64,000 nucleotides of DNA, from the NCBI RefSeq assembly GCF_041224545.1, contig NZ_JBGFGP010000090.1:35583-99582 (forward strand). Reading direction: 5' to 3'. The notes below the pieces were generated by a model that saw only the letters and a list, made by a program, of their open reading frames with translations, ran no database searches and was not told the DNA's origin. Source of the stretch: Sedimentitalea sp041224545 (GTDB lineage: Bacteria > Pseudomonadota > Alphaproteobacteria > Rhodobacterales > Rhodobacteraceae). This document shows, one piece after another, positions 16,625 to 26,208 of the stretch (positions within the stretch are counted from its first letter, which is position 1; each line of letters begins with the position of its first letter). Position numbers and translations under genes: made by a program.

Positions 16625-18349
16625 ATGGCCGATCATTTTCTGTCCAAGACGCGCGTGAGCCCGGAGGATTTCGTCGAGGCCGGCGGCACGCCTGTGCTGG
16701 AGCGTTTCGATGCCTTGCGGACACTGCTTGTGGATCGTGCCGGGCCCGAGGTGGCCGACCTGTTCGCGGAACCTTTGATCAGCCGCGGCAACGACACCGC
16801 CCCCCCGACGGTGTCCTGGTACACAGCGACGGCAGGCGATGCGCGGCCACTGTCGAGCCTTGCGCCGGCAGAGCGGTCGCGTGCGGAAACCTATCTGTCC
16901 GATCACCTGCGCCCGCTGCGTGCGCTGACCGAACAGCCCGAGAATGCCGATCTCGCATTCGGCGCGCTCAGCACGCTGGGCCGTGATGACGTGTTGATGG
17001 TGGGCGACCGCCCGATGATCGTGAACTGGGGTCTGATGCCCGGTTGTCGCGGCGCCAATGTCTCGACCCGGCCCGATCATTTTGCAGAGACGCTGGGCCG
17101 CTATCTGACGCTGACCCCATCCGGAACGCGCATGCCCGGCGCGCTGATGGGAGAGCCGGTCATCCCGCCCCCTGCCGCCGGAGTCGCCGCTGCGACACCT
17201 GCGGTTGCCGCGCCTGTCGCGACGGCCGCACCGGTGCAGCATCGGATATCGCGGCTCGCCTGGGTGCCATTGCTGATCCTGCTGCTGCTGGCCGGGGGAT
17301 TTCTGGCCTGGTTGCTGATGCCCGGATCACGCCTGTTTCACGAGGCCGGGCCGCGTGCGGTGACAGAAGAGGCGACGTTGCAGGCCGCGCGCGATCTGAA
17401 CGACAGCCTGAGAGCGCGCCGGGCGACATTGCAGTCCGCGTTGGACGGGGCGATGTGCCGGGCCGATGGCATGCTGGTGCTGCCCGATGGATTGACACCC
17501 GAAGGGCTGACGCCACCCGCACTCGGGGTGAAGCCCGCGCAGCGCGCAACTATTGCGCCTGACGCTCTGTTGCCGAGCAGCCCCGCGCGGGTGGTGGTGC
17601 CGGATGTCTCCGAACCGGGGGCCGAGACCGATTTGCTGGCGTTGATCACCGCACGTACCGTGCTGGTGCTTGCCGGTTCGGCCGATGGGCGCGGCGCCAC
17701 CGGATCGGGCTTTGTCGTCGGTCCGGGCCTGATCGTGACAAACCAGCATGTGATCGAAGGTGCGCTGTCTGATGGCGGGCAGATTCTCGTGACCGGGGGC
17801 AGTCTGGCGGAACCGCAGGTCGCCACCGTGATCAAGAGCGATGGCCCGCTGATGCAGGCGGGCGGGGATTTTGCGCTGCTGCGGATCGCCGACACGGGCA
17901 TGACCGGTTTTGATGTTCACGTGCCGCAGGACTCTCTCAAGCTGAGCGGTGTGGTGGCGGCTGGATATCCCGGTGATGTGCTGGCAAGCGACATCAATTT
18001 TGCCGCGCTGAAGGCCGGCAATCTCGATGCGGTTCCCGACCTCACAGTGACCGAGGGGATCGTCAATACCGAGCAGCAGATCGGTCCGCAAACCCACGTG
18101 CTGATGCACTCGGCGGCCTTGTCGAGCGGCAACTCGGGTGGGCCACTTGTGGACATGTGCGGCCGGTTGGTGGGAGTCAACACTTTCGTGCGCGCGGGGC
18201 GGTTGCAGAATCGCGGCTTTGCCCTGACCACAGCCGACATGATGGCGTTCCTGCAAGGAACGGGGGCCGTGCCACGGGTCGACAGCGCACCCTGCGCGCC
18301 GGTGGTGCAACGCGCCGAGGCCGGGGCGCGCAAGGCCGTGGCAGAGTAG
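16625..18349 (+). CDS. Srf-cluster protein 2: membrane-anchored trypsin-like serine protease
   Basis: 574 aa. A cytoplasmic domain (1-200) holds LFAEPLISRGN, WYTATAGDARPLSSL and MIVNWGLMP. A TM segment follows (about 211-232, LAWVPLLILLLLAGGFLAW), then a periplasmic linker and a trypsin/DegP-type fold (about 345-545). The catalytic triad is visible: His375 in TNQHVIEG, Asp415 in GGDFALLRI and Ser504 in SSGNSGGPLVDMCG. No PDZ domain follows. The cytoplasmic domain is related to that of protein 3. Start ATG 16625 lies 5 bp after protein 1. It may be a periplasmic processing enzyme for another member of the cluster; that is inference. Confidence 0.85.
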   Translation: MADHFLSKTRVSPEDFVEAGGTPVLERFDALRTLLVDRAGPEVADLFAEPLISRGNDTAPPTVSWYTATAGDARPLSSLAPAERSRAETYLSDHLRPLRALTEQPENADLAFGALSTLGRDDVLMVGDRPMIVNWGLMPGCRGANVSTRPDHFAETLGRYLTLTPSGTRMPGALMGEPVIPPPAAGVAAATPAVAAPVATAAPVQHRISRLAWVPLLILLLLAGGFLAWLLMPGSRLFHEAGPRAVTEEATLQAARDLNDSLRARRATLQSALDGAMCRADGMLVLPDGLTPEGLTPPALGVKPAQRATIAPDALLPSSPARVVVPDVSEPGAETDLLALITARTVLVLAGSADGRGATGSGFVVGPGLIVTNQHVIEGALSDGGQILVTGGSLAEPQVATVIKSDGPLMQAGGDFALLRIADTGMTGFDVHVPQDSLKLSGVVAAGYPGDVLASDINFAALKAGNLDAVPDLTVTEGIVNTEQQIGPQTHVLMHSAALSSGNSGGPLVDMCGRLVGVNTFVRAGRLQNRGFALTTADMMAFLQGTGAVPRVDSAPCAPVVQRAEAGARKAVAE

Positions 18350-18356
18350 GGTCGGC

Positions 18357-19415
18357 ATGTACGAAACCCTGCTTGCCACCACCTCTTCCGAAGGGTTGCA
18401 GCCATTGGGGTCTGCGGCGCAGCGCTCCTACGAACTGGTGAGCGATACCGTGCGGAACCGCCTGTCGTCGGCGCATGCCAACCTGTTCGCCGAGCCGGTG
18501 GCGACCGAGCATGGCGATATGATCGACTGGTACGCGCCGATCGAGGGTACGGCGCAGCCGCTGACCGCGCTGGACGAAGAGGCCGCCGACGCGCTGCGGG
18601 CGCGACTGGGCGGATTGATTGGCGATATACGGCGCGAAGCGGAAAGCCTTGCCGAGAGCCCCGAGGTGCAGGATCAGCGGCTCGCCGAGGCGCTCGGCAA
18701 TGCGATCGAGATACCGTCCGAGGCGATGATCTATGCGCTGCGCCAGCCGGATGGCGCGGTACAGCCGGTGCTGGTGCATTGGGCGTGGCTCGGAGCGGAG
18801 CGGCAATCCGTGCGGGGCATCCTGACGACGATGGTGCCCAGAGCACAATCGCGCGCCGCCGGGGCAGGGCAGGCGTCTGCTGCGCCGGATGCTGTGCAGG
18901 CGGTGCGGACGCGGTCCTGGTGGTGGCTTTTGTTGCTGGGATGGCTGCTGCTCGCGGCGATGCTGGCTTGTATCCTCTACCTGTTGATCGCGCCTTGCGG
19001 ATTGCAGGGCGGGCAGTTGTTCTTTTGCCCGGAACCGCCGGCGGAGGTTTCGGAGATACCGTTGGAGCGGCAGGTTCTGGAGGCAGAGATCGCGGCGCTC
19101 GAGCATGAGATCGCGCTGGTGGACCGGGCGTGCCAGCCGACGATTCCGGTGGGTCCCGCCGCACCCGACACTCAGACACCCACAGCTCCCACAACGCCCG
19201 GGACCACGATTCCGGTCCCGTTCCCGCTGGACAAGACCAAATTCCAGGGCGGTGCGCGCGAAGATCGTGTCACGCGGCTTGCAAGCAGCGCCGTGCGGAT
19301 GCCGAATCCTTTCATGACGTCACCTGTCGGACGGGATGGCCCAAGCCCGTCCTATTCTGCTACAGTTCGGGACAAGGCCCCCGAGCGGCCGTTGAATACA
19401 AGTGTTTCGAGGTAG
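18357..19415 (+). CDS. Srf-cluster protein 3: single-span protein related to proteins 1 and 2
   Basis: 352 aa. The N-terminal domain (about 1-165) resembles that of the protease gene: both have LFAEP, a W-Y-x4-G-x3-P-L segment and a strand ending H/N-W-x-W/L. A long TM (about 188-213, WWWLLLLGWLLLAAMLACIL) is followed by PCGL, further Cys residues and a coil (LEAEIAALEHEIALVDRAC) that mirrors protein 1. After a Thr/Pro linker the last 90 residues have no clear fold and look unlike the Cys-rich C-terminal domain of protein 1. It is 7 bp after the protease and 5 bp before srfB. Family not recognised. Confidence 0.72.
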   Translation: MYETLLATTSSEGLQPLGSAAQRSYELVSDTVRNRLSSAHANLFAEPVATEHGDMIDWYAPIEGTAQPLTALDEEAADALRARLGGLIGDIRREAESLAESPEVQDQRLAEALGNAIEIPSEAMIYALRQPDGAVQPVLVHWAWLGAERQSVRGILTTMVPRAQSRAAGAGQASAAPDAVQAVRTRSWWWLLLLGWLLLAAMLACILYLLIAPCGLQGGQLFFCPEPPAEVSEIPLERQVLEAEIAALEHEIALVDRACQPTIPVGPAAPDTQTPTAPTTPGTTIPVPFPLDKTKFQGGAREDRVTRLASSAVRMPNPFMTSPVGRDGPSPSYSATVRDKAPERPLNTSVSR

Positions 19416-19420
19416 GCAGG

Positions 19421-22400
19421 ATGCAGCAATCTGAAGACCTGGCGCAGTTGGTCGAATGGCGTGACGAAGTGACGCTGGTTCCCTATTCGGGCACCCAAAT
19501 CCTCGATTTCGGGTTTCGCATCGACGCGGTCGAACTTCGGAATGCGCGTTTTGTCGAACGGGTGATCGGTGGTACCGATGCTGCCGAGGAATGGGCGCTG
19601 CTGCCCCTGACCGGTGACGCCGAAAGCGACGCGGCCGTGGAAGAGGCCGCAACGCCCGAGGACGATGAATATTCCGTGCGCACCGTCGCGGCGCTCGAAC
19701 CCTTCCTGTCCAAATGGGTTCCGGTTCCGGTCTTGCGGGTCAAGACCGATCGCGGTGCAGGTGGCGAAGAACGCTTTGATCCCGGCCCGTCCAGCTGGGC
19801 GCGGATGCGGACGGTGGAACTGGATGAACCCGACCCGCTGACCGGCGATACGCATCGCGTGCAACTGGCGCTGGATACCGCGCTGATGGAGGCCGACCAA
19901 AGCTTTCAGTATCTCGCACCCGAGCGCGGCGATGCGGAAAAGTCGCGCGATTTCCGGTTCGTGTCCGATCCCGCGCGGATGGATTGGTTTCTGCGCCGGC
20001 TCGATCAGGCACATGACGGACAGATGCTCGATTTGCAGAAGTGGGTGTCGGACTGGCTCGATGACCTGTTCATGGCGTTCAAGCGGGCCGAAAGACCCGG
20101 GCGGCGTATCACCCATGACGACCTGCCGCACAAGTTCGAGCACTGGGCGCGCTACCTAGCGTATCTTCGGCTGATCGATCACGCGGTACAGGTGCCGAAA
20201 CTTCGCTTTGCCAACACGGTCAGCGCCTATGACAGCACCGCGCCGGTCGAGGTGGAACTGGTGCTGGATGTGGGCAATTCGCGCACCTGCGGCATCCTGA
20301 TCGAGCGCTTTCCGGGGGAATCTCGGCTCGATCTCGCGCGGTCCTTCCCGCTTGAGGTGCGTGATCTGTCGCGGCCCGAATTCCACTATTCCGGGCTGTT
20401 CGAAAGCCGGGTGGAATTCGCCGAGCACCGGATGGGAGACGAACGCTATGCCAGCCGGTCGGGGCGTCGCAACGCCTTCCTCTGGCCAAGCTTCGTGCGG
20501 ATGGGGCCCGAAGCCCTGCGGCTGGTTGCGGGCGAGGAAGGGACGGAAACCGCGTCGGGCCTCTCCAGCCCGAAAAGATACCTATGGGATGACAAGCCGG
20601 TCTCGCAGGACTGGCGGTTTCACCATCATTCGGACCCCAACAACCTGCCCAAGGGGCTGCGCGCGGCGATGCGCTATCTGAACGAGGCCGGTGACGTCCT
20701 GGAGCAGATCGAGGCGGATGAGAAGGCGCGGTTGCGCCCGCGTGGCAAGACACCCAGAACGCCCGCGATCCGGCCGCGGTTTTCGCGGGCCTCGCTGTTC
20801 GGCTTCATGCTGGCCGAGATCATCTCGCATGCGCTGATCCAGGTGAACGCGCCGGCCAGCCGCGCCCGTCGCCCGCAATCGGAACTGCCACGCAGGCTCG
20901 ACCGGATCATCCTGACCCTGCCGACCGCAACCACCGCGCAGGAACAGGCGATCATCCGCTCCAAGGCCAAGGGCGCGCTGTCGCTGGTCTGGGCGATGAT
21001 GGGCCTGCGGGATGGCGACAGTTCGATCAGCCGGATGCCCGAGCTCATCGTCGAATGGGACGAGGCCAGCGCAACCCAGATGGTCTATCTCTATTCCGAA
21101 CTGACCCAGAAATTCGATGGCCGGATCGACCGCTTTCTCGAACTCAAGGGCCGGGATCGCGTCGCGGCGCAGGGGCAGGCGGCGGCCCCGTCGCTGCGAC
21201 TGGCCTGTATCGATATCGGCGGGGGCACGACCGACCTGATGGTCACGACCTACTGGGGCGAGGCCGGGCGGGTGCTGCATCCGCGCCAGACCTTTCGCGA
21301 GGGGTTCCGGGTTGCGGGCGACGACATGCTGCAACGGGTCATCGCGGCAATCATCCTGCCGGGACTGCAACGGGCGATCGAGCAGGCAGGGGGGCGTTTC
21401 GTCGACGAAAAGCTGCGCGAATTGTTCACCGGCGATATCGGCGGGATGGATCAGCAAAGTGTGCAGAAGCGGCGGCAGTTCGCCCTGCGGGCGCTGATGC
21501 CGCTGGCGGTGGCGATCCTCAAGACCTGCGAGACGGCGGTCGAGTTTGAACCGCTTTCGCTCGGCATTCGTGACATCCTGCCGCTGGATGAGGGGTCCGC
21601 GGACGATCAGCACATGCCGCCCGCTCTCATCGCCTATATCGAGGACGCGGCGCACGACCTCGGGGCGGCGGATTTCCGTCTGGCCGATGTGCAACTGACC
21701 TTCAGCCGCGAGGACGTGGATGCCATTGCGCGCGAGGTCTTTCAGAAGGCATTGAGCAACCTTGCGGAGGTCATCGATCATCTCGGCGTTGACGTGGTGC
21801 TGCTGACCGGGCGTCCATCGCGGCTTCCGGCGGTGCGTGCGATCCTCGAAGAAATGCTGGTGGTGCCGCCGAACCGGTTGATTTCGATGCATGATTACAA
21901 GACCGGGCGCTGGTATCCGTTCCGCGATCCGGTGACTCAGCGGATTGGCGATCCGAAATCGACGGTCGCGGTCGGGGGCATGCTGATCGCGCTGAGCGAT
22001 GGGCGCATCCCGAATTTCAAGGTGACCACCAGCGCATTCCGCATGCAATCGACCGCGCGCTATATCGGTGAAATGGACACCTCGGGTCAGATCATGAACG
22101 AGCGTGTCCTGTTCGCGGATGTCGACCTTGACGCCCGCAAGACCGAAAGCGACCTGATGGCGCGGATCACCATGTATACGCCGATCTATCTCGGCTCACG
22201 CCAGCTTCCGCTGGAGCGCTGGACGACGACGCCGCTCTATCGGCTCGACTTTGCAACCCAGTCGGCACAGGCGCGCGCGCCGCTGGCGGTGACATTCGAG
22301 CGCAGCGAATTCGACGAGGATCCGGAGCGCGAGACAAGCGAGATCGCCTTGCGTCGCGAAGCGATGCGCGAGGCGTTCGCTGTGACCGAACTCGAAGATA

Positions 22401-22501
22401 ACGAAGGCACGGGCATGAAGGTGAGCGAGGTCGAATTGCGACTGCATACGCTGGGCTTTCAGGATGATTACTGGATCGATACGGGCCTGTTCCGGTTGTA
22501 A
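19421..22501 (+). CDS. srfB: SrfB family protein (Hsp70/actin-like ATPase fold)
   Basis: 1026 aa, close to the roughly 1000 aa of Salmonella SrfB. The N-terminal 270 residues are a separate region. The ASKHA nucleotide-binding signatures follow: phosphate-1 VLDVGNSRTCG with Asp283, phosphate-2 CIDIGGGTTDL with Asp598, and an adenosine-type VVLLTGRPSRLPAVRAIL near 795. A helical insertion with basic residues (around 450-480) lies between the lobes. Start ATG 19421 has a GAGG site 8 bp upstream; the longer open frame overlaps protein 3. No membrane span, so cytoplasmic. SrfB is an SsrB-regulated gene in Salmonella with unclear biochemistry. Here it pairs with SrfC; ATP hydrolysis is inferred from the motifs. 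Confidence 0.9.
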   Translation: MQQSEDLAQLVEWRDEVTLVPYSGTQILDFGFRIDAVELRNARFVERVIGGTDAAEEWALLPLTGDAESDAAVEEAATPEDDEYSVRTVAALEPFLSKWVPVPVLRVKTDRGAGGEERFDPGPSSWARMRTVELDEPDPLTGDTHRVQLALDTALMEADQSFQYLAPERGDAEKSRDFRFVSDPARMDWFLRRLDQAHDGQMLDLQKWVSDWLDDLFMAFKRAERPGRRITHDDLPHKFEHWARYLAYLRLIDHAVQVPKLRFANTVSAYDSTAPVEVELVLDVGNSRTCGILIERFPGESRLDLARSFPLEVRDLSRPEFHYSGLFESRVEFAEHRMGDERYASRSGRRNAFLWPSFVRMGPEALRLVAGEEGTETASGLSSPKRYLWDDKPVSQDWRFHHHSDPNNLPKGLRAAMRYLNEAGDVLEQIEADEKARLRPRGKTPRTPAIRPRFSRASLFGFMLAEIISHALIQVNAPASRARRPQSELPRRLDRIILTLPTATTAQEQAIIRSKAKGALSLVWAMMGLRDGDSSISRMPELIVEWDEASATQMVYLYSELTQKFDGRIDRFLELKGRDRVAAQGQAAAPSLRLACIDIGGGTTDLMVTTYWGEAGRVLHPRQTFREGFRVAGDDMLQRVIAAIILPGLQRAIEQAGGRFVDEKLRELFTGDIGGMDQQSVQKRRQFALRALMPLAVAILKTCETAVEFEPLSLGIRDILPLDEGSADDQHMPPALIAYIEDAAHDLGAADFRLADVQLTFSREDVDAIAREVFQKALSNLAEVIDHLGVDVVLLTGRPSRLPAVRAILEEMLVVPPNRLISMHDYKTGRWYPFRDPVTQRIGDPKSTVAVGGMLIALSDGRIPNFKVTTSAFRMQSTARYIGEMDTSGQIMNERVLFADVDLDARKTESDLMARITMYTPIYLGSRQLPLERWTTTPLYRLDFATQSAQARAPLAVTFERSEFDEDPERETSEIALRREAMREAFAVTELEDNEGTGMKVSEVELRLHTLGFQDDYWIDTGLFRL

Positions 22502-22513
22502 GAGGTGACGAGA

Positions 22514-25177
22514 ATGACGGCGCAAGAGCAACAAGACCTGTCAGCGGATTGTACCGCGTTCGCAGAGTTGACCGCGCAGGCCCAGGCGTGGATCGAAGAC
22601 CCCGAAAACGCGGAGATCGTCGGCGTCGAAACCAAGTCGCTGGTGCAGATGATGCGCCGCAATGCGCGCCGCGCGCGCCGTCTGGCCCGTGCGGCGCAGA
22701 CGCGCATGTCGGTCAGCGTGTTCGGCCCCAGCCAGGCCGGCAAGTCGTTTCTGGTGTCGGTACTCGCCCGGCCCGAGAGCGGCCCGCTGATCGCGGATTT
22801 CGACGGGCCCGGCGGACCGCTGGATTACATCCGCGAGATCAATCCCGAGGGTGAGGGCGAGAGCACCGGGCTGGTCACGCGGTTCACCATGGACCGTGCA
22901 CCGACGCCCGAGGGGTTTCCGGTGCGGTTGACCCTGTTGAGCGAGGCCGACATCGTGCGGACCCTGCTCAACAGCTTCTTCATGGACGGGGATCGCTCGG
23001 AACTCAGCCCCGAACCCACCGAGATCGCCGCGCATCTCGACAGGTTCAAGGCGCGCGCCGCCGGGGCCTGTCCGGGCATGACCGGTGACGACATCTATGA
23101 AATCGGCGAATATGTCGAATCCGCCTTCGGTCGCGAAGCCTATGCCGTGGCCCTGCGACCGTTCTGGGAAGAGGCCGCGACGATCGTACCGAACCTGAGC
23201 GTCGCGGACCGCGCGGCCTTCCTGGCACCTCTCTGGGGCAATCATGAGGCGTTTTCCGACCTTTATACCCGGCTGTCGGATGCGCTGGCACAACTGGGAC
23301 ATGCGGAAGAGGTCTATGCCGGGCGCGATGCGCTCATTCCGCGCGAGAGCTCGATCATCGACGTCAAGACCCTGTCCGGCAAGGCGGACGGGACACCGCT
23401 TTCGGTGGTTGCACAGGGGCGCGCGCCGGTGAGCTTGCCACGTTCGGTTCTCTGCGGGCTGGCGGCGGAACTGGTGCTGCCGATGCAGACCTTGCCGTCG
23501 GCGATGTTCGCCGAGACCGACCTGCTGGATTTTCCCGGCGCGCGCAACCGTTTCGAACAGGACCTTGGCAAAGCGTTTGCCGGCGGAGCCGAGAAAATTC
23601 TGCCGGAACTGCTGCTGCGCGGCAAGGTCGCCTATCTTTTTGACCGCTACGTGCAAAATCAGGAAATCACCTCGATGCTGCTCTGCGTGCCGGACAGCAA
23701 TATGGAGACCGTCGATCTGCCGGGATTGGTGCAGAACTGGATCGGCACGACGCATGGCGCGACGCCGCAACTGCGCGCGAGCACAGATTGCGTGCTGTTT
23801 GTGGTGCTCACCAAGTTCGACAAGCATCTGGGCGACTCGGCGGCGCAGGGCGGGGACGAAACCCGGTTCGAGCGGCGCATGGCGGCGTCACTGCTCGAAA
23901 AATTCGGCCGGGGGAGCGACAACTGGGTCGGCGAGTGGACGCCGGGACAGCCGTTTTCAAATTGCTTCTGGCTGAGGAACCCCAACTTTTATGTCGACGG
24001 GTTGATGGAGTATGACGCGGCCAAGCGCGAAACCGGAATTCGCCCGGACAAGCAATCTCGGATGTCCGAATTGCGTGCGGGGTGTCTGGCCGCCCCGGCG
24101 GTACAGCGTCATTTTTCCGATCCTGCCGCCGCCTGGGATGCGGCGCTGGCGCTGAACGATGGCGGGGTCGGCTACCTGATTTCCGCGCTCGAACGGGTTT
24201 GCAAGCCCGACAGCAAACTGCGCCAGATCGTGGCACAACTGGATCAGGCGCGGCAGGAGTTGAAACAGGCGCTCAGCCCGTTCCACGTGGCCGACGACGT
24301 CGAAACCCGCATCGAAGAAAAGAAACAGGTGGTAAGCCGCATCATCGACGATCTAGAAGAGGCATTGTCGCGGCATCGCTTTGGCGCGGTGCTCGCCTCG
24401 CTGATGGTCGATCAGGACGAGATCGAGGGGCGCATCGCGCGTGTGCCAAGCTCGATCCGGATTTCCAGCGCGGTCAGCGCGGCGGGTGCCGCCAACGGAG
24501 CGGCCGCCAGCGCGCCGGTGCTGCAACGCCCCGGACGACCTGCGCGCCCGGCTCCGGTTGCGCGCAGCGAGGCGTCCGAGCCAGCCGGTACCACCGATCC
24601 CTCTGATGTGCGCACCATGACACTGGAACAGTTTCAGTCCGAAACCGCGATCGAACTCTGGATCGACCGCATGAAGCAGTTCCGCGACGACCGCGCCCGC
24701 CGCAGCGCCTATGGATTGGGCGATACGACGGCAGGGGACCTGGTTGCCGAACTGATCCACGCGGCGCGTCGCACCGGGCTGGGCCCGGACACGGCAGCGG
24801 GTCTCAAGGAGATCAACTTTGGCCTGACAGTCGAGAAACAGGCACAGCCTGCGGCGATCCTCGGTGCCGAAAGCATCAACCGGTTTGTGTCGACCCTGGG
24901 TATGCTTGACCTGCCGGAAAGCGATCGTCCGCAGGTGCAGACGCCGGATGGTGGCACGAGGGCGATCTTCAGCGCGCCGCCTGCGGCGGACAGCGTGGAC
25001 AACCTTCCCGCGACACCACGGGCTACGGCGGAACAGATGTGGACCGATTGGGTCTTTGCGCTGGATGCGGTGGCCCATGCGAACGCCAAGGATGGCGTGG
25101 GCGGGGAAATCAACATCGAACAGAACCTGCGCCTTGGGGAGATCCTCGCATCGCTCTCGGGAGCGCGTGCTGCATGA
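22514..25177 (+). CDS. srfC: SrfC family protein (GTPase-like, putative effector)
   Basis: 887 aa, longer than I recall for Salmonella SrfC. A P-loop lies at residues 71-78 (G-P-S-Q-A-G-K-S), then a G3-like DFPG (339-342) and a G4-like LTKFDKH near 432. The layout is that of a GTPase with a long insertion, perhaps dynamin-like. Residues about 575-640 are helical and coiled (VAQLDQARQELKQALSPFHV, VETRIEEKKQVVSRIIDDLE), followed by an Ala/Pro-rich linker and a C-terminal helical domain. Start: ATG 22514 after AAGAGGTG. Twelve bp separate it from srfB, and its stop overlaps the next gene's ATG. Predicted cytoplasmic; GTPase activity is inferred. Confidence 0.87.
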   Translation: MTAQEQQDLSADCTAFAELTAQAQAWIEDPENAEIVGVETKSLVQMMRRNARRARRLARAAQTRMSVSVFGPSQAGKSFLVSVLARPESGPLIADFDGPGGPLDYIREINPEGEGESTGLVTRFTMDRAPTPEGFPVRLTLLSEADIVRTLLNSFFMDGDRSELSPEPTEIAAHLDRFKARAAGACPGMTGDDIYEIGEYVESAFGREAYAVALRPFWEEAATIVPNLSVADRAAFLAPLWGNHEAFSDLYTRLSDALAQLGHAEEVYAGRDALIPRESSIIDVKTLSGKADGTPLSVVAQGRAPVSLPRSVLCGLAAELVLPMQTLPSAMFAETDLLDFPGARNRFEQDLGKAFAGGAEKILPELLLRGKVAYLFDRYVQNQEITSMLLCVPDSNMETVDLPGLVQNWIGTTHGATPQLRASTDCVLFVVLTKFDKHLGDSAAQGGDETRFERRMAASLLEKFGRGSDNWVGEWTPGQPFSNCFWLRNPNFYVDGLMEYDAAKRETGIRPDKQSRMSELRAGCLAAPAVQRHFSDPAAAWDAALALNDGGVGYLISALERVCKPDSKLRQIVAQLDQARQELKQALSPFHVADDVETRIEEKKQVVSRIIDDLEEALSRHRFGAVLASLMVDQDEIEGRIARVPSSIRISSAVSAAGAANGAAASAPVLQRPGRPARPAPVARSEASEPAGTTDPSDVRTMTLEQFQSETAIELWIDRMKQFRDDRARRSAYGLGDTTAGDLVAELIHAARRTGLGPDTAAGLKEINFGLTVEKQAQPAAILGAESINRFVSTLGMLDLPESDRPQVQTPDGGTRAIFSAPPAADSVDNLPATPRATAEQMWTDWVFALDAVAHANAKDGVGGEINIEQNLRLGEILASLSGARAA

Positions 25178-26208
25178 GCCTGCGGATACATCCCGATCCT
25201 CAGGAACCTGCCGGCGGCTATGCCTTCCTTGAACTGGAAGCCGACAGCCTGGCGGACGAACCGGTGCGGGTTGCGGTGTTCGATGCCTATGCGGAACGGT
25301 GGCTGGCGCCGCCAGAGGCAAACGGCGTCGGCGGCGCGGAGCCGCACTGGCAGAGCGAACGCCACGAATTCGGCCCCTACGAGGTTTATCGTCACGACGG
25401 TGCCGACTGGGTAAGGATCGGGCCGGAGATCGTCGATCAGCTCGGCGAATATGCGCCGCTGCGCTTCATGCTGGCCGATCAGGTACATGATACCGTCTGG
25501 CCCGACGATGTGCCGCCCCGTGCCGGCGCTGCGATGCTGGGCGGCTTGCAACCGGTGGGGCGCAAGCGGGCAGAACTCATCGACCGCCGCGTCGCGCCCG
25601 CCGTGATCGACGACCCGGATGACGACATGCGCGACGATGACGCGCAGGATGACGGGATCGCGGAACTGCCTGATCTGACAGGACCCGAGGACGCGGATAA
25701 GGCGCCGGGCGCGCGGCGCGGCCGGTTCTGGCTCGTGCTGCTGCTGGCTATTCTGATCGCGGCTGCGCTGGCGTGGTATTTCCGGCCCGAACCGGCCCCG
25801 GATCCCGCGCCGCGCGTCGTTGCGGAATCAGCGGCACCTTGCACCCGCGAGACGCTGGCGGCGACCGATGGGGGATTTGGTGCCATCGCCGAGGCCATTC
25901 GCGCCTGTGGATCGGATGTGCAACCGGACACCGCGCTGAGCCTTGTGGAAGAGGCCGCCGCACGGGACGATGCGGATGCGTTGTTGTTGTTCGGGGTGCT
26001 TTACGACGGAGAGGCGCTCGATCCGCGTATCGAAAACCTGACCGGGCTTACATTTGCGGATGATCCGGCGCAGGCGGTCGAATATTATGCCCGTGCGCGC
26101 GATGCCGGGTCCGGCGAGGCGCGCACGCGGCTTGAGCAGGCCTGCGCGCGGCTGGCCAGTGACAACGCGACCTTGGCAAGAGGGGCCTTTGATGATTTCT
26201 GTTCGTGA
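25174..26208 (+). CDS. Srf-cluster protein 6: single-span protein with acidic linker and SEL1-like periplasmic domain
   Basis: 344 aa. A cytoplasmic domain (about 1-140) is rich in Trp/Tyr motifs (FDAYAERWLAPPEA, HEFGPYEVYRHDGADWVRIG). A very acidic linker follows (146-162, about ten Asp), then a TM segment (186-204, FWLVLLLAILIAAALAWYF). The periplasmic region has four Cys residues and a SEL1/TPR-like repeat (DADALLLFGVLYDGEALD...AVEYYARARDAGSGEARTRL). Start ATG 25174 overlaps the srfC stop (ATGA). The 3' end overlaps the VWA gene by 17 bp. With proteins 1-3 it makes four bitopic membrane proteins in one operon. Function unknown; it could tether SrfC to the membrane. Confidence 0.75.
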   Translation: MSLRIHPDPQEPAGGYAFLELEADSLADEPVRVAVFDAYAERWLAPPEANGVGGAEPHWQSERHEFGPYEVYRHDGADWVRIGPEIVDQLGEYAPLRFMLADQVHDTVWPDDVPPRAGAAMLGGLQPVGRKRAELIDRRVAPAVIDDPDDDMRDDDAQDDGIAELPDLTGPEDADKAPGARRGRFWLVLLLAILIAAALAWYFRPEPAPDPAPRVVAESAAPCTRETLAATDGGFGAIAEAIRACGSDVQPDTALSLVEEAAARDDADALLLFGVLYDGEALDPRIENLTGLTFADDPAQAVEYYARARDAGSGEARTRLEQACARLASDNATLARGAFDDFCS

